In this document: one piece after another, positions 24,414 through 34,140 of the stretch | How positions within the stretch are numbered: position 1 is the first letter of the stretch | How the letters are laid out: each line of letters opens with the position of its first letter | NCBI GenBank assembly: GCA_036567785.1 | Contig: DATCTV010000023.1 | Coordinates: forward strand, 62,001-126,000 | Reading direction: 5' to 3' | DNA length: 64,000 nucleotides | Source of the DNA: Desulfomonilia bacterium | GTDB taxonomy: Bacteria; Desulfobacterota; Desulfomonilia; UBA1062 | Translations under genes and position numbers: made by a program | Notes under the pieces: generated by a model | What the model was told of the DNA's origin: nothing | Database searches by the model: none | The model's input: only the letters and a program-made list of their open reading frames with translations

Positions 24414-26765
24414 CTACATTTCAATCGAAAACCATCCATCTCCGGAGAAGGTGACACTTGTTATACCTGTCCCGGGAATCTGGGCATAATCTGTTACGGA
24501 CTCCCCGAAGACATCTGCAGGTGTATTCCCTGTATAAAAACAGACAGTACATTTTCCTTTGCAGAGGATTTTTCCGAGAACGGCGTCAGGGCTGTAATTT
24601 ACTGTTATGGAACCCCTTGAGCTGCTTATGATAAATGGTTTCTGGTCTGATATCAGCATTGAAAAATCTTCAAGGAAGATTGTCTTCAGCTGTCCCGAAA
24701 TGGAGTCGGTTTCCAGAAAAGCCATGTCAGCATCACTGCAAAACTCTGGCACTGAAGGATATCCGTCAGGACTCTGCATTGTCCAGAAAGCCCCTCTTTT
24801 TCCTGCTGCCTGCAGGCGGGTTACTGATATGCTGTCCGGTTCATCGACAAGGATCGCCGAACCGTCTTTAATCCCGGGAAGGGCGATAATCTCCGGGAAT
24901 TGCAAGTCTGCTTTCGCCGGGAACAACACTGAAAGGAACCTGATATCTCTTCCTTTCACCGTGGATTCGAGAACTGTATGGGTAAGCTTCTGCCCGTATT
25001 CAAGGCCATGCCAGTCATCGTATGTTCTGAAAGCAGGCATCCCTTCGGGTGAGGTGACGACGGCCTTTATCTTTGCATTCTTGTTTGTCCAGATGCCTCC
25101 ATCGGGCTGCTGCTCGTAAGTGCCTCCAGTAGAGCCACCGCCGTTTCCGTGAAGCAGCATCTGATAGCTGTGCGGGAGACGGCTTAATGAATCGAGTTCA
25201 TCCGCAACAATGAGATATCTCTTCCAGGGAAAGAGAAGCGCCCTTGTATGCATCGCATCATCGTGTTCTGTCCAAGCAAGGGCATAATCAAGGAAACTCG
25301 TGGTTATGAACGATGTAAAGAAAGCATCCTTTCCAAAAGCTAAAAGACCAAGGGGATCCGGTTCAGGACCTTTGCCGTCCACGAGCACAATGTTGTGGTT
25401 TTTGCCTCTATTTACAAGGCCATGCTCCTCCCATTTGATATAGCCGCTGTCAAGTGCAAGCAGCTGGTTATGATCGTAATATATGAAGCTGAGCCCGTCC
25501 GGATGTTCATGCCCGGCGCCTGCAATCCTAGCCTGTCCGTGTTCTGCCAGAAACAGCACATAGCTGTCATCCTCTCCCCAGCCGCTCCTGAAGATGGCAT
25601 TGCCGCCATCATAAAGCATAAGGCTCGGGTTATAAGAAGGAGGAACAGCTCTGATGCTGTCATCATAGGAGCTTATGATGTCCGCCGTCATGTCGGTGCA
25701 GTGTTCGGAAAAGAGCGGTTCGGCGGGCGCGTTCAGCCAGTCCCAGGAATATGTGCCGTCTTTGTACATGGAGGTAACCATAGCCCCGAAATAACCCGTG
25801 TGGTTGGCATCGTCTATTCCAGGCGAAGAGCCGTCCGGCTGTCTCAGCTTTATCATCCAGTCCGAGGCAGCCCTTAGTCTTGGCGATTTGAAGTAATCGT
25901 CAACGAAGACCTTCTCGCCGCATTCTTCAAGCTTTATCAGGTGGCAGTCGCGCTTCATAAACTTTTCACCTCTGCCATGGGTAAAGTTATGATATGCCCA
26001 CACAAAGGGCAGAACCTGTACGGCCCCGTATACCCAGTAATATGGTCCTTCAGCACATGCGCCATCGCTTGTGACCATGGAATCGAGATCGGTTTCGAGT
26101 TCGGTCATTGCATAATCGATCCATCTCTTTGCCATGGGGTTCCTGTTGAGAACAATAGCCGCCATGCCTATTGCGGCCACTGCCTTTGTGTGGTGATTGT
26201 TGCGTACAAGTTCATAATACATGCAGGTGAGGTTGGCCCACTTCACGAAGAAATCATCGACAAGTCTTTCGAGTCTGTATTCAATCCTGTACCTGTCTAG
26301 GCGGTTGATGCCGGCGCCCATGAGCATATCAAACGCCTGGCAGTAACCCATGATCGCTTCGGAAATATGGATGCCCTTGTCAAACAGGTCAGGGGTTAAC
26401 AGGCCTGTGTCGTAATTGAGCCTCTCAAGTATGGCGACAGATTTGTCACGGTATCTTATGTCCCCTGTTACTGCATAGACAAAAGCGGCGTCCTTTGCGA
26501 TGTTCGAATTAGTGTATTCGACTGAAGGATTATAGCTTCCGCTCGAGGGAGCAGGGGTTGAATTCGCTCTGCCTACAACATGGTAAAAAAGCGTTTTGTA
26601 AGGCTCCCGATTAATCCTTTCCCTTATAACCGGAAGGTCGGACGCCTTGTACATGGTCCTTGGATAATCCCTTCTTTCAGGGTGCCATTGTCCTTTCGCA
26701 TCAGGCAGGCATGATGCCGTCGTGAGGGAGAAAATACAGATTATTATCAGAATTAATTTTCTCAT
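24414..26765 (-). CDS. Heparinase II/III-like polysaccharide lyase, lipoprotein
   Basis: This exported 783-residue protein has a lipobox (LTTASC). The N-terminal part is an alpha/alpha toroid (TGDIRYRDKSVAILERL, VRNNHHTKAVAAIGMAA, CAEGPYYWVYGA). A heparinase II/III beta-sandwich begins with HEHPDGLSFIYYDHNQLLALD. Conserved Asn/His/Tyr residues in NNHH and GPYYW are the likely catalytic ones. Enzymes of this group cut acidic polysaccharides such as alginate, heparin or other uronates by elimination. The gene precedes no other lyase; a beta-helix lipoprotein lies just upstream on the same strand. The substrate cannot be told. Confidence 0.85.
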   Translation of the reverse strand: MRKLILIIICIFSLTTASCLPDAKGQWHPERRDYPRTMYKASDLPVIRERINREPYKTLFYHVVGRANSTPAPSSGSYNPSVEYTNSNIAKDAAFVYAVTGDIRYRDKSVAILERLNYDTGLLTPDLFDKGIHISEAIMGYCQAFDMLMGAGINRLDRYRIEYRLERLVDDFFVKWANLTCMYYELVRNNHHTKAVAAIGMAAIVLNRNPMAKRWIDYAMTELETDLDSMVTSDGACAEGPYYWVYGAVQVLPFVWAYHNFTHGRGEKFMKRDCHLIKLEECGEKVFVDDYFKSPRLRAASDWMIKLRQPDGSSPGIDDANHTGYFGAMVTSMYKDGTYSWDWLNAPAEPLFSEHCTDMTADIISSYDDSIRAVPPSYNPSLMLYDGGNAIFRSGWGEDDSYVLFLAEHGQARIAGAGHEHPDGLSFIYYDHNQLLALDSGYIKWEEHGLVNRGKNHNIVLVDGKGPEPDPLGLLAFGKDAFFTSFITTSFLDYALAWTEHDDAMHTRALLFPWKRYLIVADELDSLSRLPHSYQMLLHGNGGGSTGGTYEQQPDGGIWTNKNAKIKAVVTSPEGMPAFRTYDDWHGLEYGQKLTHTVLESTVKGRDIRFLSVLFPAKADLQFPEIIALPGIKDGSAILVDEPDSISVTRLQAAGKRGAFWTMQSPDGYPSVPEFCSDADMAFLETDSISGQLKTIFLEDFSMLISDQKPFIISSSRGSITVNYSPDAVLGKILCKGKCTVCFYTGNTPADVFGESVTDYAQIPGTGITSVTFSGDGWFSIEM

Positions 26766-26849
26766 GAAAACCTCCCCCTTAATACAGAAAACATTAAACA
26801 GACATGAAAATTATCCCGGATGCTTATTCGTACTGTATTCAAGATGAAA

Positions 26850-26891
26850 CACTACCAGAGCCCCGCAATGGATGAAAGGGCTCTGGTAGTG
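26850..26891 (-). terminator. Strong hairpin after the beta-helix lipoprotein
   Basis: CACTACCAGAGCCC pairs perfectly with GGGCTCTGGTAGTG (14 base pairs, 14-base loop), 11 bases after the stop of the beta-helix gene and upstream of the lyase gene. On the minus strand GTTTCATCTTG follows. It probably ends transcription of the beta-helix gene, so the two lipoprotein genes are likely separate units. Confidence 0.75.
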
Positions 26892-26902
26892 CAATTGTTC
26901 AG

Positions 26903-27622
26903 TTAATAGATATAGTTTGGGCCTACATTGGTGCCGACATGGACAGCGGCCGGAACGCCTCCCCAAGAATTGCCCGTAATATCATTGTAGGCCGTGTTTT
27001 CATTGCCGGACAGGGTGACTTCCTTTGTTTCGTTATTCCACACCTTGTTGAATTTGCATACACTGGCGGGCTTCTGCGTATTGATGTTAAGTAGGATGTT
27101 GTTATCATATTCCGCGTTGTCGCTGTTAACAGTATTACCTTCAATTCTGCAGTTGTTGGAATCCATCAGGTAGATGCCGCGGTAGCGGTTATTCAGAACC
27201 GTGTTGTTTATTGCTGATACATTGAAGCACCCTTCGAGCCACATACCCATATTGTTGTTTTCGAAGTGGCAGTCCTTGATGGTGACATGGGATACGTTCT
27301 CAAGCAAGATGCCCAGACAGTTGGCGCTCGATAGATTGTCCTTCTGGCCTAAGGCCTCTATCCCGTTCTTGACCGTGATGTTCCGGATTTCGAGATAGGC
27401 TGTTGTGTTCCTGAGATGGATGCCCGCATTGACATTCTTGCCAGCCATGTCGAATGTCTTGTTCTCAATAATGTATGGATTTGATTCTGTTCCGCTGCCC
27501 GAGTCCGCTGCGAGCGCAAGCATTGCGTTGTTGATTGCCACGATTGGCAGCGTGCAACCGCTTAGACTGATTACTGCGATAAATAAGATCATTGCCGGTA
27601 CCAAAAATGTGAATCTCTTCAT
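26903..27622 (-). CDS. Right-handed beta-helix repeat lipoprotein
   Basis: This 239-residue protein has a lipobox (VISLSGC). A parallel beta-helix starts after ESNPYIIENKTFD and shows repeated rungs such as GILLENVSHVTIKDCHFENN, GMWLEGCFNVSAINNTVLNN and GIYLMDSNNCRIEGNTV. These NosD/pectin-lyase-like rungs with Asn ladders usually bind or cut carbohydrate. No catalytic residues are clear, and the protein is short for an enzyme, so a binding role is likely. A strong ribosome site (GGAGGAGG) precedes the ATG. Confidence 0.85.
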   Translation of the reverse strand: MKRFTFLVPAMILFIAVISLSGCTLPIVAINNAMLALAADSGSGTESNPYIIENKTFDMAGKNVNAGIHLRNTTAYLEIRNITVKNGIEALGQKDNLSSANCLGILLENVSHVTIKDCHFENNNMGMWLEGCFNVSAINNTVLNNRYRGIYLMDSNNCRIEGNTVNSDNAEYDNNILLNINTQKPASVCKFNKVWNNETKEVTLSGNENTAYNDITGNSWGGVPAAVHVGTNVGPNYIY

Positions 27623-27800
27623 AAGAAACCTCCTCCTAGTTATTTAATGATTGTCTTCTGATATCATGGATGGAAATTATGTCGGCGGAATCAGATGAAT
27701 CTATACTTAAATTATAATACTGGTTTTTTATCATGTCCATAAATTAATGTCCGGAATTACAATAAAGAGGAATCATTATACAAAACATGGCCATGCATGA

Positions 27801-27829
27801 TTGAACAGGGGTGTTGTTTATGATATTTT
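27801..27829 (+). promoter_or_regulatory. Possible promoter of the cytosolic penicillin-acylase-family gene
   Basis: TTGAAC (27801-27806) and TATTTT (27824-27829) are separated by 17 bases and lie about 35 bases before the ATG at 27862. Both boxes differ from the consensus, so the call is weak. Confidence 0.3.
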
Positions 27830-27861
27830 TTGCTGCATAAAACCCTTCCGGAGGTTTTCTA

Positions 27862-30015
27862 ATGGGAATTTATGAAAATATCTACAGAGATGAACACGGC
27901 ATACCCCATATAAAATGCAGAACGAAAGAAGACTTGTTTCGTGGACAGGGTTATGTTCATGCAACCGACAGGGGCATGCAGATGATCCTGATGAGAACTC
28001 TCGGGCAGGGCAGGGCCGCTGAACTTCTTGACCCCGGCGATGAGATGGTTGCGATAGACAGGTTTTTCAGAAAAATGAACTGGTACGGATGCATCGGGGA
28101 AGAAATAAAAAAACTGCCGGAAGAGACAAGGATATATCTGAGCGCATATTGTGATGGGGCAAATGTTGCGTTTTCGAAAAAATTTCCCTGGGAACTGAAA
28201 CTGCTGGGAATGAAATTCGAGCCATGGAAGATTGAAGACATAATCCAGATATCGAGGATGATAGGCTACCTGACGCTTTCCCAGTCCCAGGCGGAAATGG
28301 AGAGATTGTTCGTTGAAATGGTGCAGGCAGGGATCAGCCGTGAAAAGCTTGAAGAACTGTTCCCAGGAATACTGGGCGGACTGGATATCGAACTTTTAAA
28401 GAAGGTGGTCTTGACTGAAAGGATAGTCCCGAATTCTCAATTATGGAATATTGCTGCTCCAAGGATGATGGCTTCTAACAACTGGGTAATATCCGGCAAA
28501 AAAACTGTTTCAGGAAAAGCGATACTTTCAAATGATCCCCATCTTGAAGTTAACAGGCTTCCCAATGTCTGGTGCGAATTGTTTTTCGAGCAGCAAGACA
28601 AATTTGTTTATGGCGGCACCATGCCAGGAGTTCCGGGAATTTTCGTAGGAAGGACCAACGATCTGTCCTGGGGTGCGACATATACTTTCATGGATGCCGA
28701 GGACTCCTGGATAGAAAAATGCAGGGATGAGAAGTTCTACAGGGAGGAAGACGGCTGGATTCCTTTTGAAAAAAGAAAGGAAATCATAAAAAGAAAAAAC
28801 AGGGAACCCGTTGAAGTGATTTTTTATGAAAACGATCACGGTGTGCTGGATGGAGATCCGTCCATCGAAGGCCTCTACCTGGCGACAAAATGGGCCACAG
28901 GCAAATCAGGAGCGGATACGATAATTAACGTACTGAAACTGCTGGATGCTGCAACGGTTGAGGAAGGGATGAACTGTCTGGGCAGGGTGGAAAGTTCGTG
29001 GAATTTCGTCTTGGCTGACAGCAAAGGAAATATCGGATATCAGATGAGCGGATTGATGCCTGTAAGGCGAGACGGGATCAGCGGGTTCGTGCCGCTTCCC
29101 GGATGGATCAGTGATAATGACTGGAAAGGGTTTGTCAGCTTTGAAGAGCTTCCCCGCATTGTAAATCCTGAAAGCGGATTTTTTGTCACTGCAAACCAGG
29201 ACCTCAACGAATACGGGAAGGTCAGGCCGATCAATATGCCCATGGGGCCTTACAGGGCCGAACGGATAGCGCAGGTTTTAAGCGAGGATAAAAAATTCTC
29301 GGTAGAAGACATTTTCAGCATGCATATGGATGTCTATTCCGTTCAGGCTGAGGCATTCATGAAAATATTGAAACCTCTTCTGCCTGATACCGGAAACGGC
29401 AAGATACTTATCAACTGGGATTTGAGATATGACCCCGAATCCGAGGGAGCTTATCTTTTTGAGGAATTCTATAAAGAGCTTTACCGGGAAGTATTCGGTG
29501 AAAACAATATGGGGACAGGGGTTGTGGATTTCCTGAAAAAAGAGACAGGCGCATTTGTTGATTTCTATCTGAATTTCGACAGGATACTGCTGATGGAAAC
29601 ATCATCTTGGTTCAACGGCCGGAAAAGGGAAGACATATACAAGAAGTCGCTTGAAAAAGTATTGTCAATAAACCCCAAAAAATGGGGTGATGTTCAGAAG
29701 GTAATGCTGAGGCATATCTTACTGGGCGGAAAGGTGCCGGAATTCCTCGGATTCGACAGGGGCCCGGTCACGATTATCGGCGGCCGGGCCACAATACATC
29801 AGGGGCAGATTTACAGAAGCGCGAACAGACAGACCACGTTTGCCCCGTCATACAGGTTCGTAATGGATTTTGCTAAAGAGGAATTTTTCTCCTCGATTGC
29901 CGGCGGCCCCAGCGACAGGAGGTTTTCAAAGTGGTATGCATCAGGTCTTGAGGACTGGACTCAAGGGAAATATAAAACACTGAAAATCAATCCTGAAAGA
30001 AAATTGAAATTATAA
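27862..30015 (+). CDS. Penicillin acylase family N-terminal nucleophile hydrolase, no signal peptide
   Basis: This 717-residue precursor of the Ntn-hydrolase fold is normally self-cleaved into alpha and beta chains. The nucleophile is Ser205 in MMASNNWVISGKKT, preceded by an alpha chain of about 204 residues; SNDPHLEVNRLP follows, as in the family. The N-terminus (MGIYENIYRDEHGIPHIKCR) starts directly with the alpha-chain motif and carries no export signal, unlike most relatives, so the protein is likely cytoplasmic. Substrates in this family include beta-lactam side chains and acyl-homoserine lactones. CCGGAGG precedes the ATG. Confidence 0.9.
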   Translation: MGIYENIYRDEHGIPHIKCRTKEDLFRGQGYVHATDRGMQMILMRTLGQGRAAELLDPGDEMVAIDRFFRKMNWYGCIGEEIKKLPEETRIYLSAYCDGANVAFSKKFPWELKLLGMKFEPWKIEDIIQISRMIGYLTLSQSQAEMERLFVEMVQAGISREKLEELFPGILGGLDIELLKKVVLTERIVPNSQLWNIAAPRMMASNNWVISGKKTVSGKAILSNDPHLEVNRLPNVWCELFFEQQDKFVYGGTMPGVPGIFVGRTNDLSWGATYTFMDAEDSWIEKCRDEKFYREEDGWIPFEKRKEIIKRKNREPVEVIFYENDHGVLDGDPSIEGLYLATKWATGKSGADTIINVLKLLDAATVEEGMNCLGRVESSWNFVLADSKGNIGYQMSGLMPVRRDGISGFVPLPGWISDNDWKGFVSFEELPRIVNPESGFFVTANQDLNEYGKVRPINMPMGPYRAERIAQVLSEDKKFSVEDIFSMHMDVYSVQAEAFMKILKPLLPDTGNGKILINWDLRYDPESEGAYLFEEFYKELYREVFGENNMGTGVVDFLKKETGAFVDFYLNFDRILLMETSSWFNGRKREDIYKKSLEKVLSINPKKWGDVQKVMLRHILLGGKVPEFLGFDRGPVTIIGGRATIHQGQIYRSANRQTTFAPSYRFVMDFAKEEFFSSIAGGPSDRRFSKWYASGLEDWTQGKYKTLKINPERKLKL

Positions 30016-30063
30016 TTTCTCAGGCTTCTGAGGATAATTTAACGTCGCAACAGACAGACCTTT

Positions 30064-31668
30064 TCATTCCTCAGACATGGGAAACTCATACCGGCTTATA
30101 GCTTCCCGGTTTTCCGGCAGGTCTTTCAGAAATATCATGGCAATGCTGTCGGCATATACCAGGTGCCACTCTGGGCGCGATAGAAGTAAGCTGTAGATCA
30201 GCGGCTGGCGGGGCGACGTCATATCGTAGCGTCTGAGCATGAAAGCGCCGATGCCGTACTTGTTGACGATGCGGTCGAAGTCTTCCTGTGAGCGGTTTAC
30301 GGCCAGGTAATCATTGCTGTAAAATTGCATGTCATCAACGAAACCGTGATAGAATATCTTTCGCCCGCCGTTCCAGTGCCATGCCAGATAGCAGCCGAAA
30401 TCCTGTTGATTGAAAAGCGGTGTTTTCAGGTCGATCGCGTCCAGAAAATCTGCCGCCATGACCGGCTGACTGAATGTATCAGCACCCAGGCCGAAATGAC
30501 GGGGACCCATGAACGTTGTGTAGCCGGAAAAAGCTATTTTCAGGGCGATGATGAGGCCAAGCGCAAGGGTTGCAGGAGTAAGCCACTGGGCCAAAGTGTG
30601 CAATGGCTTTTCAGGGTGAGCAAGCGACATGAACCCGGACCGTGCCGCAAGATAAGTGGAAAGAACCGAAAGACTGAAGGCTGATACGGGCATGAATCTG
30701 ATGGCGGAAAGGCCCAGATATACCAGAAAGAGAAATGCCGCCGTTTCGAACCATGGCCGCGACTTGCGTACCCCTATGAGCAATGAGGCGGTGCAGATGA
30801 CCAGCAGGAGAAAAATCTTCACCTCGGGCATGGAAGCAAACATCCTGCTCAAGGTCGGCATCCACTCGTTGTTGTATTGACGCGAGAATTCCCAGCCCGT
30901 ACTCAGCACGGTACGCAGGGGGAAAAAGAACCCACCGGCGCCTTTGGGGTTGACAAAACATGCGGCCGCTGATGCAAGTGTTGCTATGGCAACGATGCGC
31001 ACCTGCGGCCGGCGCCAGTCCTTTATATTGAAAAGAACCCACAGGGCGAGCAGCATAAGACCGATATGAAATCCCGGATGAAAGTTTGCCCACACGAGAA
31101 AGATAGCGGGCAGAACAAGGGGGAGCCTTGTTGGCCTGCGAATCTGCAGCAGCAGAATGGTCAGCACCAGAGGTGTAAAAAGCTCGGAAAACAGGCTGGC
31201 CCTTTCGATAAATCGGCAGGAGGCGGCATACCCGGCCAGAAGGATAAGGACTGGCACAACCGGCGACCTGAACTTCATGCGCCAGGCAACAACAGCGGGC
31301 AATGCTGCTGATGCCAGAATAACCAGGGTTTTGAAGATGATCAGGGCATTCCATTTGCCCAGAACGAAAAGACCGTACCACAGCAGGTGATTGCCCCACT
31401 CATGTAAAATATTCCAGTGGTATCCGGTGATGCTGAAAAGAAACGGGTCTGTAGCAGGGAAATGTCCCGTGGCTGCAAACAGCCGCCCCAGCGACAGGTA
31501 CATATAAATATCCTCGCTTTGAACAGGGAAAAAGGCAAGAAAGAAGACTACCAGCAGGCTTGCACCGCAGGCCAGAGGGTAGAAAACATCAGACAGGGAC
31601 CGGCCTGACCGGGCCGGTGAAGGCTCTGTCGGTATTGCACGCGAGTATATTTTTTTATTTTTCGGCAT
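30064..31668 (-). CDS. Polytopic membrane protein, GT-C glycosyltransferase-like
   Basis: This 534-residue inner-membrane protein has about a dozen hydrophobic segments followed by a soluble C-terminal domain (from about residue 415, LFNQQDFGCYLAWHWNGG). After the first membrane segment comes an acidic loop motif, FPVQSEDIYMYLSLGRL, in the place where GT-C enzymes such as PMT and oligosaccharyl transferases carry their catalytic acidic residues. LHEWGNHLLWYG and WANFHPGFHIGL are further loop motifs. It lies 18 bases after the lipoprotein acylase gene on the same strand and may be cotranscribed. The donor and acceptor are unknown. Confidence 0.7.
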   Translation of the reverse strand: MPKNKKIYSRAIPTEPSPARSGRSLSDVFYPLACGASLLVVFFLAFFPVQSEDIYMYLSLGRLFAATGHFPATDPFLFSITGYHWNILHEWGNHLLWYGLFVLGKWNALIIFKTLVILASAALPAVVAWRMKFRSPVVPVLILLAGYAASCRFIERASLFSELFTPLVLTILLLQIRRPTRLPLVLPAIFLVWANFHPGFHIGLMLLALWVLFNIKDWRRPQVRIVAIATLASAAACFVNPKGAGGFFFPLRTVLSTGWEFSRQYNNEWMPTLSRMFASMPEVKIFLLLVICTASLLIGVRKSRPWFETAAFLFLVYLGLSAIRFMPVSAFSLSVLSTYLAARSGFMSLAHPEKPLHTLAQWLTPATLALGLIIALKIAFSGYTTFMGPRHFGLGADTFSQPVMAADFLDAIDLKTPLFNQQDFGCYLAWHWNGGRKIFYHGFVDDMQFYSNDYLAVNRSQEDFDRIVNKYGIGAFMLRRYDMTSPRQPLIYSLLLSRPEWHLVYADSIAMIFLKDLPENREAISRYEFPMSEE

Positions 31669-31686
31669 GCCGGATTACCGAAGTTT

Positions 31687-34140
31687 CTATTTTTCAGGTG
31701 GCATAATGGTAAGCACGTCGTAATACTGTTTTCTGATGTTTTCCTCCTTGAAAGGCAACGGGTGATTTTTGCCCTTCAGAAAATAGGGCACCATGTCCGA
31801 ATAGTGGGGACTGGACGGGTTTCCGGACTCTCCAGGGACTGACACAAGACATGCAGGCTCGTCCAGTCCGAAATCGACGATAAATCGCATGGACGGTATG
31901 ACAATCGAGTCGAAGCTCTTACCCATCAAGTATCCGCTGACGTTCACCGTGTCCCAGTCGCCACCGGCCGGAAAGGCCTTTGTGTTCATATAGCTTCCCA
32001 GCAGGCATTCGGTTATGCCGGATTTGGACGCCATGTTTTTGAAACAATATGTATGCATCTTTCCCCACTGCCATTTCGATCTGTCGGTTTCCATATTGCT
32101 CTCGCACAGGCTTATTGCGTCAGAAAGGGTCATCGCAATGACGTCTGCCCTGGTCTCTGTTTTATCTGTTTTCATATTGTCCCAGAACGGGGAATCCGTC
32201 CTGTATACTATCTGGTTGTAATTCCGGTTGAGAACGGGGAAATACGGGCCTGTTTCGTCAAAGATAAAGTTTTTGTCAAAAGAGAAGAGGAATGCCTCGT
32301 AGACTGCGGCGGATGCGGATTCAGGCGAAAGAACACCGTCGAATTTATCGGGGTTCAGAAAGGCCAGGGCCTCTTTTGCATTCCGGATTTTCTTTTCATC
32401 GCCCAGTGAATCGATGGCCCTCTCGAGTTCGCCTTTGAATCCGTCGGAATATAATACCCCCTGGAGTTTGCCGGCGAATATGGACTTTCTGTCGAATTGA
32501 AGATCCATAACGGACTTTAGGGTTGCCTTATCGGTTTTGCCCAGGACCTCCCTGATTCTGCTTACCCGTTCATCCGACACCCATGAATTGGAAATCCTGT
32601 AGGGATATGTTTCATCGACCGTCCTGTTGTTCGCGGTTGCTACGAAACCCTGTGCCGGATTTTCGATATGCGGCAGTTCGGCCATGGGGATAAAGCCGGT
32701 CCAGTCGTATTCTCCGTCCCATCCGGGTGACGGGAAGAAACCCATTCCTTTTTTCCTGATCGGATATGCGCCGGAAATCTGCCAGCCTATGTTATCCGCA
32801 TCGCCGTATACCAGATTGAAGTATGTGCCCTTTATGGTCAGTATTTGGCTCCTCATCCCGGCGGCGTTACTTACATTGCCCATGTCGAGGAATGTTTTGA
32901 ATGCGCCCACGAATCCTTCTTTGGCACCGCAGAATGCAATCCCGTATTTATCGAAGGCAGGCAGCTTCGTATCGAGGATTTTTGTCAGGTTTGAATTCAG
33001 TATGGGGCCGTGAATGGTGGAAAGCACCGTCTTTTTCACAGGCTTTCTTTGGCCTTTTATCTTGAACAGTTCCGTCCTGTCATTTACGAGCTTCCACTCG
33101 CCTTTATAGAGGTATCTGAAATTATTACGGTCCTTCATGATCTTCTCGATGAAGAGATCCTGGCTGTCGGCCATGACCATGGTTGCACCCCAGGCGACAT
33201 TACCGTTGTAACCCAGAGCGATGAAAGGCATGCCCGGCAGCGTGACGCCTGCGGCCTCATATGTCGGGCATTTAAGGTGCATTATCATCCACGGGCCGGG
33301 GATCGAGAGGAAAAGATGAGGGTCATTGGCTATTATCGATTTGCCGCTGGCAGTCCTTGTTCCCATGATGGCCCAGTTGTTCGACGCAGCATTGACCATT
33401 CCAGATATGGATGCGGCATGGACGTCTTCTTTTGCTGCGCCGTCAGGATAGAGATCTCTGATGTCAATGGTTTTAAGTTTGCCGGCTTCCGCTGTCTGAA
33501 CAGGTTCTCCGGGATATGTATCAAAAAGCCATGCCGCCTTGTCCCAGCCGATCTTGCCTGCAATTTCGAGAAAAGCCAGTTCTTCGGATGCATTGGATGA
33601 AAGTCTGAAGCAGAACAGACATAAAGCCAGGAGGGAGTCATCCGGCGTCCATTCTTTGGGTTTAAAGCCAGTAAGCCTGAATTCAGGAGGCAGATTCGGA
33701 TGGGTCCTGATGTATGCGGTGACGCCCCTGGAGAAGCTTTCGAGCGACCTCAATGATCTTTCGTCGAGATCTTTTCTGCTCTCTTCGAGGATGCCCCTCA
33801 TGTCGATTGTCCTCAGATATATGTCCATGTCGAGCATCGATTTGCCGGCCAGTTCCGAGAGCCTGCCCTGAGCGGCCATGCTCATCAGGTACATCTGCCA
33901 GAGCCTGTCGGTGGCCATTGCATAACCGGCGGCGAAAAACAGGTCGTCCTCGTTCTGCGCTTCAATGCAGGGTATGCCAAGATCGTCCCTCATTATCCTC
34001 ACAGGAGAATGAATACCCTGAAGGCTTATTGTTCCCGAAGGCTTGGGTACAGAGTCCTTGAAATACCAGTTCAAAGACGAGCAGGCGTTAAAGGTCAGGA
34101 TCATTGCAAGGAGCAAAACAGATTTGAAGGATGATTTCAT
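31687..34140 (-). CDS. Penicillin acylase family hydrolase, lipoprotein
   Basis: This 817-residue Ntn-hydrolase precursor is anchored by a lipobox (LTFNAC). The alpha chain starts around SPVRIMRDDLGIPCIEAQNE; the nucleophile is Ser253 in NAASNNWAIMGTRTASGK, followed by IIANDPHLFLSIPG. It would act in the periplasm or on the cell surface on amides such as acyl-homoserine lactones or beta-lactams. It is the second family member within 7 kb; the other at 27862 lacks a signal, so the two are not simple redundant copies. The promoter region upstream holds two palindromes. Confidence 0.92.
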   Translation of the reverse strand: MKSSFKSVLLLAMILTFNACSSLNWYFKDSVPKPSGTISLQGIHSPVRIMRDDLGIPCIEAQNEDDLFFAAGYAMATDRLWQMYLMSMAAQGRLSELAGKSMLDMDIYLRTIDMRGILEESRKDLDERSLRSLESFSRGVTAYIRTHPNLPPEFRLTGFKPKEWTPDDSLLALCLFCFRLSSNASEELAFLEIAGKIGWDKAAWLFDTYPGEPVQTAEAGKLKTIDIRDLYPDGAAKEDVHAASISGMVNAASNNWAIMGTRTASGKSIIANDPHLFLSIPGPWMIMHLKCPTYEAAGVTLPGMPFIALGYNGNVAWGATMVMADSQDLFIEKIMKDRNNFRYLYKGEWKLVNDRTELFKIKGQRKPVKKTVLSTIHGPILNSNLTKILDTKLPAFDKYGIAFCGAKEGFVGAFKTFLDMGNVSNAAGMRSQILTIKGTYFNLVYGDADNIGWQISGAYPIRKKGMGFFPSPGWDGEYDWTGFIPMAELPHIENPAQGFVATANNRTVDETYPYRISNSWVSDERVSRIREVLGKTDKATLKSVMDLQFDRKSIFAGKLQGVLYSDGFKGELERAIDSLGDEKKIRNAKEALAFLNPDKFDGVLSPESASAAVYEAFLFSFDKNFIFDETGPYFPVLNRNYNQIVYRTDSPFWDNMKTDKTETRADVIAMTLSDAISLCESNMETDRSKWQWGKMHTYCFKNMASKSGITECLLGSYMNTKAFPAGGDWDTVNVSGYLMGKSFDSIVIPSMRFIVDFGLDEPACLVSVPGESGNPSSPHYSDMVPYFLKGKNHPLPFKEENIRKQYYDVLTIMPPEK

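Noticed and set aside
30019-30032. Small CTCAG/CTGAG hairpin between two converging genes
   Set aside because: Only five base pairs and no T tract; too weak to call a terminator.
30611-31399. 262-codon open frame inside the GT-C-like membrane protein gene, same strand, other frame
   Set aside because: The membrane protein frame has a proper signal-free start and hydrophobic segments; the alternative frame has Arg/Ser/Gly-rich shadow composition.
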